DNA of 64,000 bases, from NCBI RefSeq assembly GCF_003585885.1, contig NZ_NRHC01000037.1, forward strand, positions 1 through 64,000. The letters are read 5' to 3'. This stretch comes from Psittacicella hinzii. Lineage in GTDB: Bacteria; Pseudomonadota; Gammaproteobacteria; Enterobacterales; Psittacicellaceae. The first letter of the stretch is position 1. Every line of letters begins with the position of its first letter. The position numbers and the translations under genes were made by a program. The notes beneath the pieces were generated by a model. The model was given only the letters and a program-made list of their open reading frames with translations. It did not search any database and had not been told where the DNA came from. This document shows positions 45,372 to 55,243 of the stretch, in pieces.

Positions 45372-45725
45372 TTATAAAGCTTCTTTTACTTTAGCTACTA
45401 AAGCAGAGAAAGTCGCTTGATCGTATACAGCGATATCAGCTAATACTTTACGGTCGATCTCGATGTGAGATTTTTTCAGACCGTTAATAAATTGGCTGTA
45501 AGATAAACCGTTGAAACGAGCTGCCGCGTTGATACGAGCAATCCATAATTGACGGAATTGACGTTTTTTCTGACGGCGGTCACGGTATGCATACTGACCA
45601 GCTTTAATTACTGCTTGATAAGCAACACGGTATACACGGCTACGAGCACCATAGTAACCTTTAGCTGCTTTTAATACTTTCTTGTGACGAGCTCTCGCCA
45701 CTACACCACGTTTAACACGAGCCAT
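45372..45725 (-). CDS. rplT: 50S ribosomal protein L20
   Basis: Assembly protein for the 50S subunit. In E. coli it also represses rpmI-rplT translation by binding its mRNA. The 117-residue protein has [36 protein letters not shown] and the INAAAR/FINGLK blocks. It is 18 bp after rpmI. Confidence 0.99.
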   Translation of the reverse strand: MARVKRGVVARARHKKVLKAAKGYYGARSRVYRVAYQAVIKAGQYAYRDRRQKKRQFRQLWIARINAAARFNGLSYSQFINGLKKSHIEIDRKVLADIAVYDQATFSALVAKVKEAL

Positions 45726-45743
45726 TAATCACCTCTTCTTAAA

Positions 45744-45944
45744 TTATCTTGCGTATGGAAGACACGCTACAACTAAAACCTGATCTGCTTTCGCAACTAA
45801 ACATTTATTACGTAATTGACGTTTACGTTTAGGAGATTTTTTAGTTAAGATATGGCGAAGGTGTGATTGTTTACGTTTGAAACGACCTGAACCAGTTTGT
45901 TTGAAACGCTTAGCAGCGCCACGTACTGTTTTAATTTTTGGCAT
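45744..45944 (-). CDS. rpmI: 50S ribosomal protein L35
   Basis: A 66-residue basic protein beginning [15 protein letters not shown], the family start, and ending VVACLPYAR. The frame extends four codons upstream to a TTG, but MPKIKT and GGA before it favour 45944. Order infC-rpmI-rplT is conserved; the 102-nt gap after infC is where an L20-responsive structure would be expected. Confidence 0.97.
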   Translation of the reverse strand: MPKIKTVRGAAKRFKQTGSGRFKRKQSHLRHILTKKSPKRKRQLRNKCLVAKADQVLVVACLPYAR

Positions 45945-46046
45945 GATTTTTTCCAAAATTAGTTATATTACGCATTGCAACATGAAAAATAAGGTGGTTA
46001 AAGGTATTTAGTATCTTACTAAATTTAAACCAGTAACTCTTTAACC

Positions 46047-46604
46047 CTAGTTTTTCTTCTTAATAGGAGCCATGGTCATCACTAATTGACGACCGTCTAC
46101 TTTTTTACCAGAAGATGATTCAACTACAGCGTAGTCTTTTAAATCTTCTTTTAGACGATCCATTAAGCGTACACCAAGGTCAACGTGAACGATTTCACGT
46201 CCACGGAAACGGATCGAAATTTTAGCTTTGTCACCGTCTTCGAAGAAGCGGATCAGGTTGCGTAATTTTACCTGATAATCCCCTTCATCGGTACCTGGGC
46301 GGAATTTAATTTCCTTCACTTGCACAACTTTTTGCTTTTTCTTTTGCTCTTTTTGTGCTTTTTGTTTTTCGTAAAGGAATTTACCGTAATCCATGATTTT
46401 ACATACTGGTGGATTAGCCGTTGGGCTAATCTCTACCAGATCTAAATCTCTTTCTTCAGCAATTTCAAGTGCTTCACGCACCGACATAATACCTAATTGA
46501 GCACCTTCCGCATCTGTAACACGCACTTCTTTAGCACGGATTTCACGGTTAATACGGTTAGGTCTTTGAGTAGTATTTTGTCTACGATTATTATTAGCTT
46601 TAAT
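46047..46604 (-). CDS. infC: Translation initiation factor IF-3, AUU start
   Basis: IF-3 binds 30S, blocks premature 50S joining and rejects poor start codons. An ordinary start codon (GTG at 46526) would truncate the N-domain: the 26 codons before it encode [20 protein letters not shown] and EIRAKE, matching the IF-3 N-terminus. They begin with ATT at 46602-46604, preceded by GGAGA at 8 nt. An AUU start is the classic autoregulatory feature of infC in enterobacteria. The resulting length is 185 residues. The ATT lies 2 nt after the thrS stop, so translation may be coupled. Stop TAG. Confidence 0.92.
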   Translation of the reverse strand: MKANNNRRQNTTQRPNRINREIRAKEVRVTDAEGAQLGIMSVREALEIAEERDLDLVEISPTANPPVCKIMDYGKFLYEKQKAQKEQKKKQKVVQVKEIKFRPGTDEGDYQVKLRNLIRFFEDGDKAKISIRFRGREIVHVDLGVRLMDRLKEDLKDYAVVESSSGKKVDGRQLVMTMAPIKKKN

Positions 46605-46606
46605 AA

Positions 46607-48556
46607 CTATTTCTCCGACTCGCTAAAAGATACTAATGAGCGTGTAGCTATTTCATTTTGTAATTTAGCTACAAAGTCATCAACTAGATATGTTCCTAAA
46701 TCTTTACCTGTACGCGTACGCACTGATACTGTGCCATCAGCAACTTCTTTATCACCACATACTAGGATATAAGGAATACGTTTAATAGTTTGCTCTCTTA
46801 CTTTAAAGCCTACTTTTTCGTTACGTAAGTCAATCTTCGTACGAATACCAGCAGCTCTTAGTTTAGCATAAACTTCACAAGCGTACTCTTCTTGCGCACT
46901 AGAAATATTTAATATTGCAGCTTGCGTTGGAGCACACCAAGCAGGGAACGAACCAATGTATTCTTCAATTAAGATACCAATAAAGCGCTCTAATGAACCA
47001 ACACATGCACGGTGAATCATAATTGGGTGATGTTTCTCACCATCTTCACCAATATAAGTTGCATCTAAGCGTTGAGGCATAAAGAAGTCAACTTGTACTG
47101 TACCACACTGCCATGCGCGATCTAATGAGTCATAAATAGTTACCTCGATTTTTGGACCGTAGAAAGCACCTTCACCAGGTAAATATTCAAATGTTAGACC
47201 ACTTGCAGTAATAGCATTAGCTAAAGCTTGTTCAGCATAATCCCAAGTAGCATCATCACCAATACGTTTTTCAGGACGAGTTGATAACTTAATTTTAAAT
47301 TTATTTTCGTCGAAACCAAATACGCTGTAGATTTCACGAATTAAACTAATACAACCCTGAACTTCTTGTTGGATTTGATCTTTAGTACAGAAAATATGCG
47401 CATCATCTTGCGTAAAGCCACGTACTCGCATAATACCACTTAATGAACCAGATGATTCATTACGGTGACATGAACCAAACTCTGCCATTCTAATTGGTAA
47501 ATCACGGTATGATTTTAAACCTTGTTTAAAGATCATAATGTGACCAGGACAGTTCATTGGTTTAATTGCGTATTCACGGTTTTCAGATGAAGTAGTGAAC
47601 ATATTGTCACGGTAGTTATCCCAGTGACCAGTTTTTTCCCATAGAGTTTTATCTAGAATAATTGGAGCTTTAACTTCTTGATAGTTGTGCTCTTGAATTT
47701 TTTCACGAATAAAATTCTCTATAGAACGGAAAATTGTATAACCATCGTTATGCCAGAATACTAAGCCTGGACCTTCTTCTTGAAGGTGGAATAAATCTAA
47801 CGCTTTACCTACTTTACGGTGGTCACGTTTAGAAGCTTCTTCTAAATGAACTAAGTAGTCATTTAAAGCTTTTTTATCACCCCAAGCTGTACCATAGATA
47901 CGTTGTAAGTGGATACCTTGCGCATCACCACGCCAGTAAGATCCTGATGTTTTCATGATCTTGAAGTGTTCACAAAAACGCATGTTAGGTACGTGTGGAC
48001 CACGACACATATCAATATATTCTTCGTGGTGGTATAAAGCTGGACGAGAATCTTTAGGAATGTTATCCTCTAGAATCTCCATTTTGAAATTTTCGCCACG
48101 CGCTTTAAATGTATCATAAGCTTCTTGCCATGAAACATTTTGTTTTACAACATCATATTTTGTCGCAGCTAATTCTTTCATACGTGCTTCAAGTTTAGCT
48201 AACTCTTCGTCAGATAAAGCATGATCAATTTGCACGTCATAGTAGAAACCTTTATCGATTACTGGACCGATAGCCATTTTAACATCTGGGTACAGTTGTT
48301 TAATAGCGTGTCCTAGTAAGTGTGCACATGAGTGACGAATTACTTCAACACCCTCAGGATCTTTTGCCGTATAAATCACAACTTCTGCATCGCTGGTAAT
48401 TGGATCTACTAGATCTTTTAATTCACCATTTACACGACCACAAATTGCATTTTTATATAAGCTGTTGCTAATTGATTTTGCAACTTCAGCTAAGCTTGTT
48501 GGAGCTGAAAACTCTTTTACAGAACCATCAGGTAAAGTAATTTTAATATTTGACAT
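46607..48556 (-). CDS. thrS: Threonyl-tRNA synthetase
   Basis: Charges and edits tRNA-Thr. The 649-residue protein begins [16 protein letters not shown] (TGS domain). It has the editing-domain [14 protein letters not shown] zinc/His motif near residue 73, the core motifs [25 protein letters not shown] and [15 protein letters not shown], and the anticodon domain. The frame is open 69 nt further upstream, but [11 protein letters not shown] with AAGGAA upstream is the family start. It heads thrS-infC-rpmI-rplT. Stop TAG. Confidence 0.98.
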   Translation of the reverse strand: MSNIKITLPDGSVKEFSAPTSLAEVAKSISNSLYKNAICGRVNGELKDLVDPITSDAEVVIYTAKDPEGVEVIRHSCAHLLGHAIKQLYPDVKMAIGPVIDKGFYYDVQIDHALSDEELAKLEARMKELAATKYDVVKQNVSWQEAYDTFKARGENFKMEILEDNIPKDSRPALYHHEEYIDMCRGPHVPNMRFCEHFKIMKTSGSYWRGDAQGIHLQRIYGTAWGDKKALNDYLVHLEEASKRDHRKVGKALDLFHLQEEGPGLVFWHNDGYTIFRSIENFIREKIQEHNYQEVKAPIILDKTLWEKTGHWDNYRDNMFTTSSENREYAIKPMNCPGHIMIFKQGLKSYRDLPIRMAEFGSCHRNESSGSLSGIMRVRGFTQDDAHIFCTKDQIQQEVQGCISLIREIYSVFGFDENKFKIKLSTRPEKRIGDDATWDYAEQALANAITASGLTFEYLPGEGAFYGPKIEVTIYDSLDRAWQCGTVQVDFFMPQRLDATYIGEDGEKHHPIMIHRACVGSLERFIGILIEEYIGSFPAWCAPTQAAILNISSAQEEYACEVYAKLRAAGIRTKIDLRNEKVGFKVREQTIKRIPYILVCGDKEVADGTVSVRTRTGKDLGTYLVDDFVAKLQNEIATRSLVSFSESEK

Positions 48557-48956
48557 CTTAAGATATTCCTTTGAGATTAGAGATATTACTGCTGTAACTA
48601 CAAACTTACGAAACAATAACATCACATTACTACATAACAGGTTTATCTCCGCAAATTTATCCCATTTATATCTTTACCACTTTTTTCCAAGTTAAGTTCA
48701 AATTAAATTAATTCTAAAGAACTTAACTACCCCCTAATTCGAATACCTAATCCGAATAATGGAAAACTAAAGTAGCAAGAGGAAATAAAATTTCAATAAA
48801 CTATGTTTTGTCCTCTAAAGAAAGTTTTAATTACAGACTTAAAACCCTAGGGCAAAGAATAGTCTATTTGCGTTTTACTCAAGTAATTTTCAAGAATCTT
48901 TTTCTAGAAAACTACTTATGATCATTTGCAGATAATAAACGTACAGTATTATAGCA
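48557..48956 (-). promoter_or_regulatory. thrS promoter and long leader
   Basis: An extended -10 TGCTATAAT (48948-48956, minus strand) would start transcription near 48941, leaving a leader of about 385 nt. In E. coli the thrS leader folds into tRNA-like arms bound by ThrRS; I have not resolved a matching anticodon-like arm here. The rest of the spacer up to the ula terminator (48957-49158) is AT-rich, with nothing recognised. Confidence 0.45.
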
Positions 48957-49158
48957 AATTTTAATACTCTTTTAAAGAACTTTTTTCTATTTTGCTCTAA
49001 GAAATACTTAGTTAGCCATTCTAGTGAGGTCACGATCTTAGTAAAAAATTTTCAAACTGCAAAGTTATTTTTCCTATATCTCTATCTGCTGTTTGTATAA
49101 CTTTGGAGATATCTCTCTATCTTTGAATCTTACCCTTGATTATAACTATTTACAAGCT

Positions 49159-49192
49159 TAAAAATAGCCGGCTAAATAAGCCGACTATCATT
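49159..49192 (-). terminator. Terminator of the ula operon
   Basis: Minus strand: AGTCGGCTTATT / AATAGCCGGCT-type stem (49162-49187; G-U and inner AT pairs) followed by ATTTTTAAG, 27 nt after the ulaF stop. Confidence 0.75.
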
Positions 49193-49218
49193 TTTTCCTT
49201 AACTTTGTTTATTAGCAA

Positions 49219-49932
49219 TTATTTATGGTCAGGGGTATTTTGCCCGTAGTAGGCATTTTTACCATGTTTACGTAAAAAGTGTTTATCAATTAACACTTGT
49301 TGCATATCTTGCGCATTTGGAGAAATGATTAAAGAGTTAAAATTCATTAACGCCACTTCCTCAAGCACTACTGCATTGTGAACAGCTTCTAGAGAATCTT
49401 TGCCCCAAACAAATGGACCATGTGAAGCTACAAGTACTCCAGGTACCATATTTGGATCTATCTCTCTACTTCTAAAAGTTTCAACAATTACTTTACCCGT
49501 TTCAAGTTCATAGTCACCTTGAATCTCTTCAACTGTCATACGGCGGGTACAAGGAATTGTTCCATAAAAGTAGTCTGCATGTGTAGTTCCAAGGGGAACT
49601 ATATCACAACCAGCCTGTGCCCAAGTAGTTGCATTACGTGAGTGAGTGTGTACTACTCCACCTACATCTGGAAATTGTTTATAAATCTCTAAATGGGTTG
49701 GAGTATCTGATGATGGTTTTAGTTTACCCTCAACAACTTTACCTGTTTCGAGATCAACTACCACCATATCGTCAGCGGTCATTTCGTCATATTCAACACC
49801 TGATGGCTTAATAACCACTAAACCAGATTCACGGTCAATTTCGCTTACGTTTCCCCAAGTAAAAGTAACTAAACCATATTCAGGTAATTTTTTATTTGCT
49901 TTGAGGACTTTTTCTTTTAAATCTTCTAACAT
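49219..49932 (-). CDS. ulaF: L-ribulose-5-phosphate 4-epimerase UlaF
   Basis: Converts L-ribulose 5-phosphate to D-xylulose 5-phosphate, the last step of ascorbate catabolism. The 237-residue aldolase-II-fold protein has the zinc motif [13 protein letters not shown] near residue 95 and the phosphate/metal motifs [21 protein letters not shown] and [10 protein letters not shown]. It could replace AraD or SgbE biochemically; position at the end of ulaA-F fixes it as UlaF. Its start is 3 bp after the ulaE stop. Confidence 0.95.
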   Translation of the reverse strand: MLEDLKEKVLKANKKLPEYGLVTFTWGNVSEIDRESGLVVIKPSGVEYDEMTADDMVVVDLETGKVVEGKLKPSSDTPTHLEIYKQFPDVGGVVHTHSRNATTWAQAGCDIVPLGTTHADYFYGTIPCTRRMTVEEIQGDYELETGKVIVETFRSREIDPNMVPGVLVASHGPFVWGKDSLEAVHNAVVLEEVALMNFNSLIISPNAQDMQQVLIDKHFLRKHGKNAYYGQNTPDHK

Positions 49933-49934
49933 TT

Positions 49935-50798
49935 TTACTCCTCAAGAAACTTAGCTTGTTTCATCTGTTCTTTAATCCAAGCTTTTGCTTTGATAAGCTC
50001 TGCTTTTGGATCTTCAGCTTTTTCAGTCCACATTTCAATTAAGAATGAACCTTTGTAATCAAGCTCTTTTAAAGTTTTAAAAACTTGAACAAAATCTACA
50101 CAGCCATCACCAAAAGGTACGTCTCTAAATTGACCTGGGAAATCAGCAGTTACCGCATAAGTATCTTTTAAATGAATAGCGGTAATATACGGAATACCTT
50201 TAGCTAACTCTGCTGGGACATCATTACCCCAAGCACTTAAGTTACCTACATCTGGGTAAACGCAGAACCAAGGGCTATTTACCAGTTCTTGATACTCTAA
50301 CCAACGAGTAATTGAGCTCATAAATTCGGTATCCATTATTTCCACCGAAAGCATTACTTGATGTTGTGCTGCTAATTTAGTTGCCCAAAGCATTCCCTCT
50401 TTAAAGTAAGCTAAAGTAGTTTGGTCTTGCTCTTCATAGTAAACATCATATCCTGCTAACTGGATATTACGAATACCAAGGTCAACAGCAAGTTTTACCG
50501 CTTTCTCCATCATTTGGTATGCTTTTGCTCGTATTTCTGGATCATGGCTACCAAAAGGGAAGCGTCTATGTCCTGAAAGACACATACTACGAATATCTAT
50601 CTCTAGCTCCAACATATCTTGATTTAACTGGATACGCTCTTCTTTACTCCAGTCTAAGCGTGCTAAACGCTCATCTGTTTCATCGATAGAGATTTCAACA
50701 TAGTCGTAACCTAGCTCTTTAGCTAACTCAAGTCTTTGACGCCAAGTTATATCTTTTGGTAAAGCTTTTTCATATATACCTATGGTTACTTCTTTCAT
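49935..50798 (-). CDS. ulaE: L-xylulose-5-phosphate 3-epimerase UlaE
   Basis: Epimerises L-xylulose 5-phosphate to L-ribulose 5-phosphate. The 287-residue TIM-barrel (AP-endonuclease-2-like) protein starts [19 protein letters not shown] and has [17 protein letters not shown] and [15 protein letters not shown] with the metal-binding Glu and Asp, and HLKDTYA. It lies 8 bp after ulaD and 2 bp before ulaF. Confidence 0.96.
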   Translation of the reverse strand: MKEVTIGIYEKALPKDITWRQRLELAKELGYDYVEISIDETDERLARLDWSKEERIQLNQDMLELEIDIRSMCLSGHRRFPFGSHDPEIRAKAYQMMEKAVKLAVDLGIRNIQLAGYDVYYEEQDQTTLAYFKEGMLWATKLAAQHQVMLSVEIMDTEFMSSITRWLEYQELVNSPWFCVYPDVGNLSAWGNDVPAELAKGIPYITAIHLKDTYAVTADFPGQFRDVPFGDGCVDFVQVFKTLKELDYKGSFLIEMWTEKAEDPKAELIKAKAWIKEQMKQAKFLEE

Positions 50799-50806
50799 AG
50801 CTTACC

Positions 50807-51454
50807 TTACCAGTATTTGTCAATTTCAGCACGAATTGCTAAAGCTGTAGCTTCACCGCCCTCTTTAGCTAGCGCACGCCCCGCAATAAAGGCTTTAGCT
50901 TTAATTCCTTGGAAAAGATGGATATCTTCCGGAACTATACCTCCAGTAATAGATAACTCAAGTCCTAAATCTGACAGCTTACGCATCTTAACTAGGTCAT
51001 CTTCTTCCCAACCTTTACCAGCTAATTCCGCATCGCGTGAACGGTGGTAAATTGCTTGTTTGATACCAAGATCAACCCATGCTTGCGCATCTTCATAAGT
51101 CCAGTTACCGTAAATTTCAATTTGAATTTCACGTCCAAACTCATCTGCTACTTTTTTACAAGCTGCAATCGTTGCAATATGCGCAGCAGCTGATACTGTT
51201 AACCAATCCGCACCAGCTTCAAATGCCATTTTTGCTAAAATTGCGCCACCGTCGGTCGTTTTTAGGTCACAAGCTAAAATGTGATTAGGGTAATCTTTAC
51301 GTAAAACTGAAACCGCTCTCATCCCCTCAGCAAATGCTAAAATTGTGCCCACTTCAATAATATCCACAAATGAAGATACTTTTTTTGCAGTGTCTAGAGC
51401 TATATCTAAGTTTAAAGAATCTAAAGCAATTTGTAATAATGGTTTGTTTGTCAT
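50807..51454 (-). CDS. ulaD: 3-keto-L-gulonate-6-phosphate decarboxylase UlaD
   Basis: Mg-dependent decarboxylase of the orotidine-5-phosphate decarboxylase suprafamily, making L-xylulose 5-phosphate. The 215-residue protein starts PLLQIALDSLNLDIAL and holds the active-site ACDLKTTDGG (DxKxxD) near residue 62 and SITGGIVPEDI for phosphate binding. It follows ulaC after 1 bp. Confidence 0.97.
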   Translation of the reverse strand: MTNKPLLQIALDSLNLDIALDTAKKVSSFVDIIEVGTILAFAEGMRAVSVLRKDYPNHILACDLKTTDGGAILAKMAFEAGADWLTVSAAAHIATIAACKKVADEFGREIQIEIYGNWTYEDAQAWVDLGIKQAIYHRSRDAELAGKGWEEDDLVKMRKLSDLGLELSITGGIVPEDIHLFQGIKAKAFIAGRALAKEGGEATALAIRAEIDKYW

Positions 51455-51455
51455 A

Positions 51456-51938
51456 CTATTCCTCTGTAGTTACCACATAAGTGTCTATTACCTTAATTAC
51501 ATCCTCGACACTTGAGCAAGAACGTAATCTTTCGAGATCAACACCATCATCACTCTCTTCATCTTCAATCGTACTCATAATCTGCATTAAAGCATTCATG
51601 TGGCTATTATTATCAGCACCAGCTAGAGTAATAAAAACATCAACTAAAGAACCATCAGAAAGAGCTACAGGTTCTTCTAAAGTAACTAAAGCAAAAGAGT
51701 TAACTTTTACCCCATCTTCAGGACGAGCATGAGGCATAGCTAAACCTGGACATAAATGAAAATAAGGTCCATGCTCTGCTTCACATTTAAGAATAGCTTG
51801 ATAATAGTCTGGAGTAATAGTTCCGTTAGCTTCTAAAATATCGGTACCTAACTTAACCGCTTCTTGCCAAGTAGCTACTTTTTGTTTTAAGCGAATAGAA
51901 TTATTTTGTAAGAGAGAATCTTTTAAATTAACACTCAT
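51456..51938 (-). CDS. ulaC: Ascorbate PTS IIA component UlaC
   Basis: Cytoplasmic phosphoryl carrier passing phosphate from HPr to the IIB domain. The 160-residue protein is of the mannitol/fructose IIA type, with the phosphorylated His70 in PGLAMPHARPEDG. It sits 70 bp after the ulaAB fusion, across a hairpin, and 1 bp before ulaD. Stop TAG. Confidence 0.96.
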   Translation of the reverse strand: MSVNLKDSLLQNNSIRLKQKVATWQEAVKLGTDILEANGTITPDYYQAILKCEAEHGPYFHLCPGLAMPHARPEDGVKVNSFALVTLEEPVALSDGSLVDVFITLAGADNNSHMNALMQIMSTIEDEESDDGVDLERLRSCSSVEDVIKVIDTYVVTTEE

Positions 51939-51958
51939 ATTAATATCCTAAAGATATC

Positions 51959-51988
51959 GTCTAAAGGGGAAGCTTTTCCCCTCTAGAC
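51959..51988 (-). repeat. Intercistronic hairpin between ulaAB and ulaC
   Basis: GTCTAAAGGGGAA (51959-51971) and TTCCCCTCTAGAC (51976-51988) pair almost fully (one mismatch) with a 4-nt loop. No T tract follows on the minus strand, so it looks like an mRNA-stabilising or partial-termination element rather than a full terminator. Confidence 0.75.
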
Positions 51989-52008
51989 TTTAGATTGGCC
52001 TATTAAAT

Positions 52009-53790
52009 TTATTTGTTTTGACTTTGGAATTTTTGAATTAGGGCAATTAATTCATCACCAAAACTTGCAGGGTTTAACATATTTTGTACGCCTAACACTG
52101 CTTTGCTGTCTGGAACTTCCATTTCAGCAGATAAGTGTTTCGAGCTTACAATAATGTCAGTATTTTGTAATTTTGATTTGTAGTCAGAAATCGCACAAGA
52201 ATCCATTACATTTGGAATACCACGTTTATCTAGGTATGCTTTAATTTTCATTTTAAGCATCATAGATGAACCTTGACCATTACCGCACACTGCAAGGATA
52301 CGGATAGGTTTTTCATTAGATTTTTCAAGATTAACTTCTTCAGTTGTATCTTGCTCTTCTTCTAAACCATAACCATCTAATTGGTCAACAGTAATACCTT
52401 TTTCTTTTGCTAAAGCTTCAGCAGCGCGTAGATTGCGAGAAGCAAAGAACATATAGATAACTGCTAAGATAATTACTACCCAGAAGAATAGTTTGCTAAT
52501 GCTTAAACCTTGGAATAATACAGGGAATACTAGAGCCCAGTCAGCCATCCCCATCCAAGCATTAAATTTAACGCCATATTCAGAGATTAGATGAATTGCC
52601 CATGCTGAACCTAACACTTCGATAATACCGAAAGTGAAACAGCATACAATTACAGCTTTCCAACCACCGAATTTATTCGCAAATACCCCGATAGTTGCAT
52701 TTGAGAAGAACATTGGGATAAATCCAGGGATTACTAAGATAGGAGCATTCATTAAGAATAAGATACCTACCGCAATAAATTGACCTATAGCACCCCAGAT
52801 AAAACCAAACACCATTGCATTTGGAGAGTAAGCATAGATAGCAGCACAGTCAATCGCTAGTACCGCATTTGGAATAATTCTTTCAGAAATACCTTTGAAT
52901 GCTTCAGACAGTTCAGCAACGAACATTCTTACACCCATAACAATTACTTGAATTGCTACAGCAAATTTAAGTCCTGTTTCAAAGATATAGATTACCCAGT
53001 TGGTTTTACCAGCCATCTCTTGTAAACGGTCAATACCAAAAGAAAGCAGAATAATACCGAAGAATAATGTCATTACTATTGCAGTCGCAGAAATACTATC
53101 GTGGAATACATTTAACCATTTAGGTAATTTTAAATTGTCCACTGTATTTTCTGGGTTACCAATTTTTGGTGCTACTTTTACAGCAATGTATGAAGCTACT
53201 TGTTGTTGGTGACCAATTGAGAAACCAGCTCCACCTGTAACCGCCTGAGTTGGCTTATACATAATGTTAGAAGAGATTGCCCAATATAATGCGATTAACA
53301 CTGAACTGTAGATAATCGACTCTACCATTGGAGTTCCCATAATAAAGTAGAAGATCACCACTAGACCCGCTTGCTGGAACATAATGTGACCAGTAAGCAT
53401 GATCGTACGAATACCTGTAAAGCGACGGAACGCCACTAACAGAATGTTAATCCCTAACGCAATTAATACGGTATAACCTACCCAAGAGTAGTCGTCACCC
53501 ATAGTATCAATAGTTGCAATTAGAGTTGTGTATGGATCAATTACAGAACCCTCTAAATGATGGTACTCTGATAATTTTTCGATTACAGGTTTAAAACTTG
53601 AAGTTAATGCACCTGCACCTAACTGTACTAACATAAAACCAACGATGGTTTTAATTGTACCTTTAATAATAGTTGTCACATCTTTACGTAACAAAATGTA
53701 ACCAATCATCGTTACTAAACCTAAGAGTAACGGAGCCTTGGTCATTACTTGGTTATAAAAGATGTTGAAAATATTGAATAGAAAGTCCAT
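52009..53790 (-). CDS. ulaA: Ascorbate PTS permease, fused IIC-IIB (UlaA-UlaB)
   Basis: Imports L-ascorbate and phosphorylates it to L-ascorbate 6-phosphate. The 593-residue protein has an N-terminal UlaA-type IIC part (about 1-465, roughly eleven membrane segments, [18 protein letters not shown] and [20 protein letters not shown]), a charged acidic linker (about 465-495) and a C-terminal IIB domain with the phosphorylated Cys in [14 protein letters not shown]. In E. coli these are two genes, ulaA and ulaB; the fusion explains the absence of a separate ulaB. Confidence 0.96.
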   Translation of the reverse strand: MDFLFNIFNIFYNQVMTKAPLLLGLVTMIGYILLRKDVTTIIKGTIKTIVGFMLVQLGAGALTSSFKPVIEKLSEYHHLEGSVIDPYTTLIATIDTMGDDYSWVGYTVLIALGINILLVAFRRFTGIRTIMLTGHIMFQQAGLVVIFYFIMGTPMVESIIYSSVLIALYWAISSNIMYKPTQAVTGGAGFSIGHQQQVASYIAVKVAPKIGNPENTVDNLKLPKWLNVFHDSISATAIVMTLFFGIILLSFGIDRLQEMAGKTNWVIYIFETGLKFAVAIQVIVMGVRMFVAELSEAFKGISERIIPNAVLAIDCAAIYAYSPNAMVFGFIWGAIGQFIAVGILFLMNAPILVIPGFIPMFFSNATIGVFANKFGGWKAVIVCCFTFGIIEVLGSAWAIHLISEYGVKFNAWMGMADWALVFPVLFQGLSISKLFFWVVIILAVIYMFFASRNLRAAEALAKEKGITVDQLDGYGLEEEQDTTEEVNLEKSNEKPIRILAVCGNGQGSSMMLKMKIKAYLDKRGIPNVMDSCAISDYKSKLQNTDIIVSSKHLSAEMEVPDSKAVLGVQNMLNPASFGDELIALIQKFQSQNK

Positions 53791-54436
53791 CTGCTTTCCT
53801 CACCTTCAACTAAATATAATTTTACTACCGCACTTATATGATTAAACCATATAAGCTAAACATGGAACTTTTAAAACATAAACCATTAGTTATGGCGAGC
53901 TATTATCCATAGCCTTTTATTTAAATCTATGATATTGCAACTTAAAATAATAAAATAGATAGTTTTTGCTTTTAGTCACTAAAGTGTGATCCATGACACT
54001 TTTTTACAGCTCATTTGTTTATTACTCGGCCTCATTTCTTAAAAAATTATCAAAACTTGTCAGCTAGATTGACAAAATTATCAATAGTTATCATGCTTAA
54101 GAATTTTCTTAGGCTCGTGGTTAAAAATTTTTTCTTCAAAAGCTAATTTTTTTAGAAAAATTTCTCTTTAGAGGGGGTTAGAAGTTAACTTTTTGCAAAA
54201 AATGATCACTTTCAAGCATATAACCCTATGCACTAAATGGGTTAAATATGATTTAGATCACACTTTTATAAAAAAGCAAAATTTTCCTTACCTTGGATTT
54301 TTCTATAATTTCGCGTAAAAGAAAAGCTTTTTTGATTATTTTTAATCAAAAAAGCAATTTTCCACCTTTTACTTTGTGTAAAAATAAATTATTATATTTA
54401 CGAACTTTTTAAAACATATAAACCTTTAGTTAACAA
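53791..54436. promoter_or_regulatory. ula divergent control region
   Basis: A 646-bp spacer between leftward ulaAB and rightward ulaRG. It holds AAAGTGT-N8-ACACTTT (53981-54002) and TTGTCA-N7-TGACAA (54057-54075), both operator-like. It also holds a CRP-like site TATGA-TTTAGA-TCACA (54247-54262), a TATAAT (54304-54309), and a hairpin GCTTTTTTGATTA / TAATCAAAAAAGC (54326-54355) in the ulaR leader. The CRP centre is 61.5 bp before the start predicted from that -10. UlaR binding to the dyads is inference. Confidence 0.6.
54247..54309 (+). promoter_or_regulatory. CRP-dependent promoter of ulaRG
   Basis: TATGA-N6-TCACA (54247-54262; one mismatch to TGTGA-N6-TCACA) followed by TATAAT (54304-54309) with no good -35 box. 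A start at about 54316 places the CRP centre at -61.5, the standard class I position, and the poor -35 fits activator dependence. Confidence 0.6.
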
Positions 54437-55219
54437 ATGAAGGAAACGTTAATTAATAAACAACTCAAACTCGAACTCCTGTTAACTGAATTAAATAGAT
54501 TTGATGTACTGTCAATTAAGCAAGTTTCAGACATTTTAGGTATTTCAGAGGTAACTGCACGACGTTACATTAATCATCTAGATAAAGAGGGGAAACTCCA
54601 ACGAGTTCGTAATGGTTGTCAACGCTTAGGTATCAATAATACTCTTGGTGGTCAAGACTGGAATTCTTTCAATATTAACAACTCTAACAATTACGATGAA
54701 AAAGTTCGTATAGCAAAAGCGGCAGCTCAACTATGTAAAGATGGTGATGGTATTATCATCAACTGTGGATCTACTGCTTTTTTGTTGGGGCAAGAAATTA
54801 TTGAAAAAGATATTCAAGTAATTACCAATTATTTACCTTTACTTACCTTTCTTATAGAAAAGCATCGCGGTACGACAATTGTAATTGGCGGGCAATATTA
54901 TCCGGAAAAAAGCTTATTTGTTACTAACGAAACTTCTCAGTGCCTTAGCTATGCTGGTAAATATATGTTTACGAGTGGCTCCGGTTTGACTAAAGAAGGT
55001 CTTTTTAAAAAAGATCTCCTCTCTTTACTCGCAGAACAAAAATTAATTCCACAAGTACAAAAGCTAGTTTGTTTGGTTGATTCAGATAAAATTGGTCAAC
55101 GTATTGGTTCTCTTTTTGTTCCGTCGAAGAATATAGATATAGTTATAACTGGACGAGATGCAAATAAACGAGTAATTGCAGAGCTTCAGGCGCAGGGAAT
55201 TAGCGTTATTCTGGTTTAA
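54437..55219 (+). CDS. ulaR: DeoR-family repressor UlaR
   Basis: Represses the ula genes in the absence of L-ascorbate 6-phosphate. The 260-residue protein has a DeoR winged helix-turn-helix (about 18-70, SIKQVSDILGISEVTARRYI) and a sugar-phosphate sensor domain with NCGSTAFLLGQEI, VITNYLPL, GGQYYPE and LVDSDKIGQR. It is closer to UlaR than to other DeoR regulators and is placed directly upstream of ulaG. The E. coli arrangement has ulaR elsewhere in the cluster, downstream of ulaG. Confidence 0.94.
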   Translation: MKETLINKQLKLELLLTELNRFDVLSIKQVSDILGISEVTARRYINHLDKEGKLQRVRNGCQRLGINNTLGGQDWNSFNINNSNNYDEKVRIAKAAAQLCKDGDGIIINCGSTAFLLGQEIIEKDIQVITNYLPLLTFLIEKHRGTTIVIGGQYYPEKSLFVTNETSQCLSYAGKYMFTSGSGLTKEGLFKKDLLSLLAEQKLIPQVQKLVCLVDSDKIGQRIGSLFVPSKNIDIVITGRDANKRVIAELQAQGISVILV

Positions 55220-55243
55220 TTTCTAAAATAAAAGAGGATAAAT

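Noticed and set aside
46047-46526. infC starting at the GTG at 46526
   Set aside because: It would remove the conserved N-terminal 26 residues of IF-3; the ATT start restores them and has a Shine-Dalgarno.
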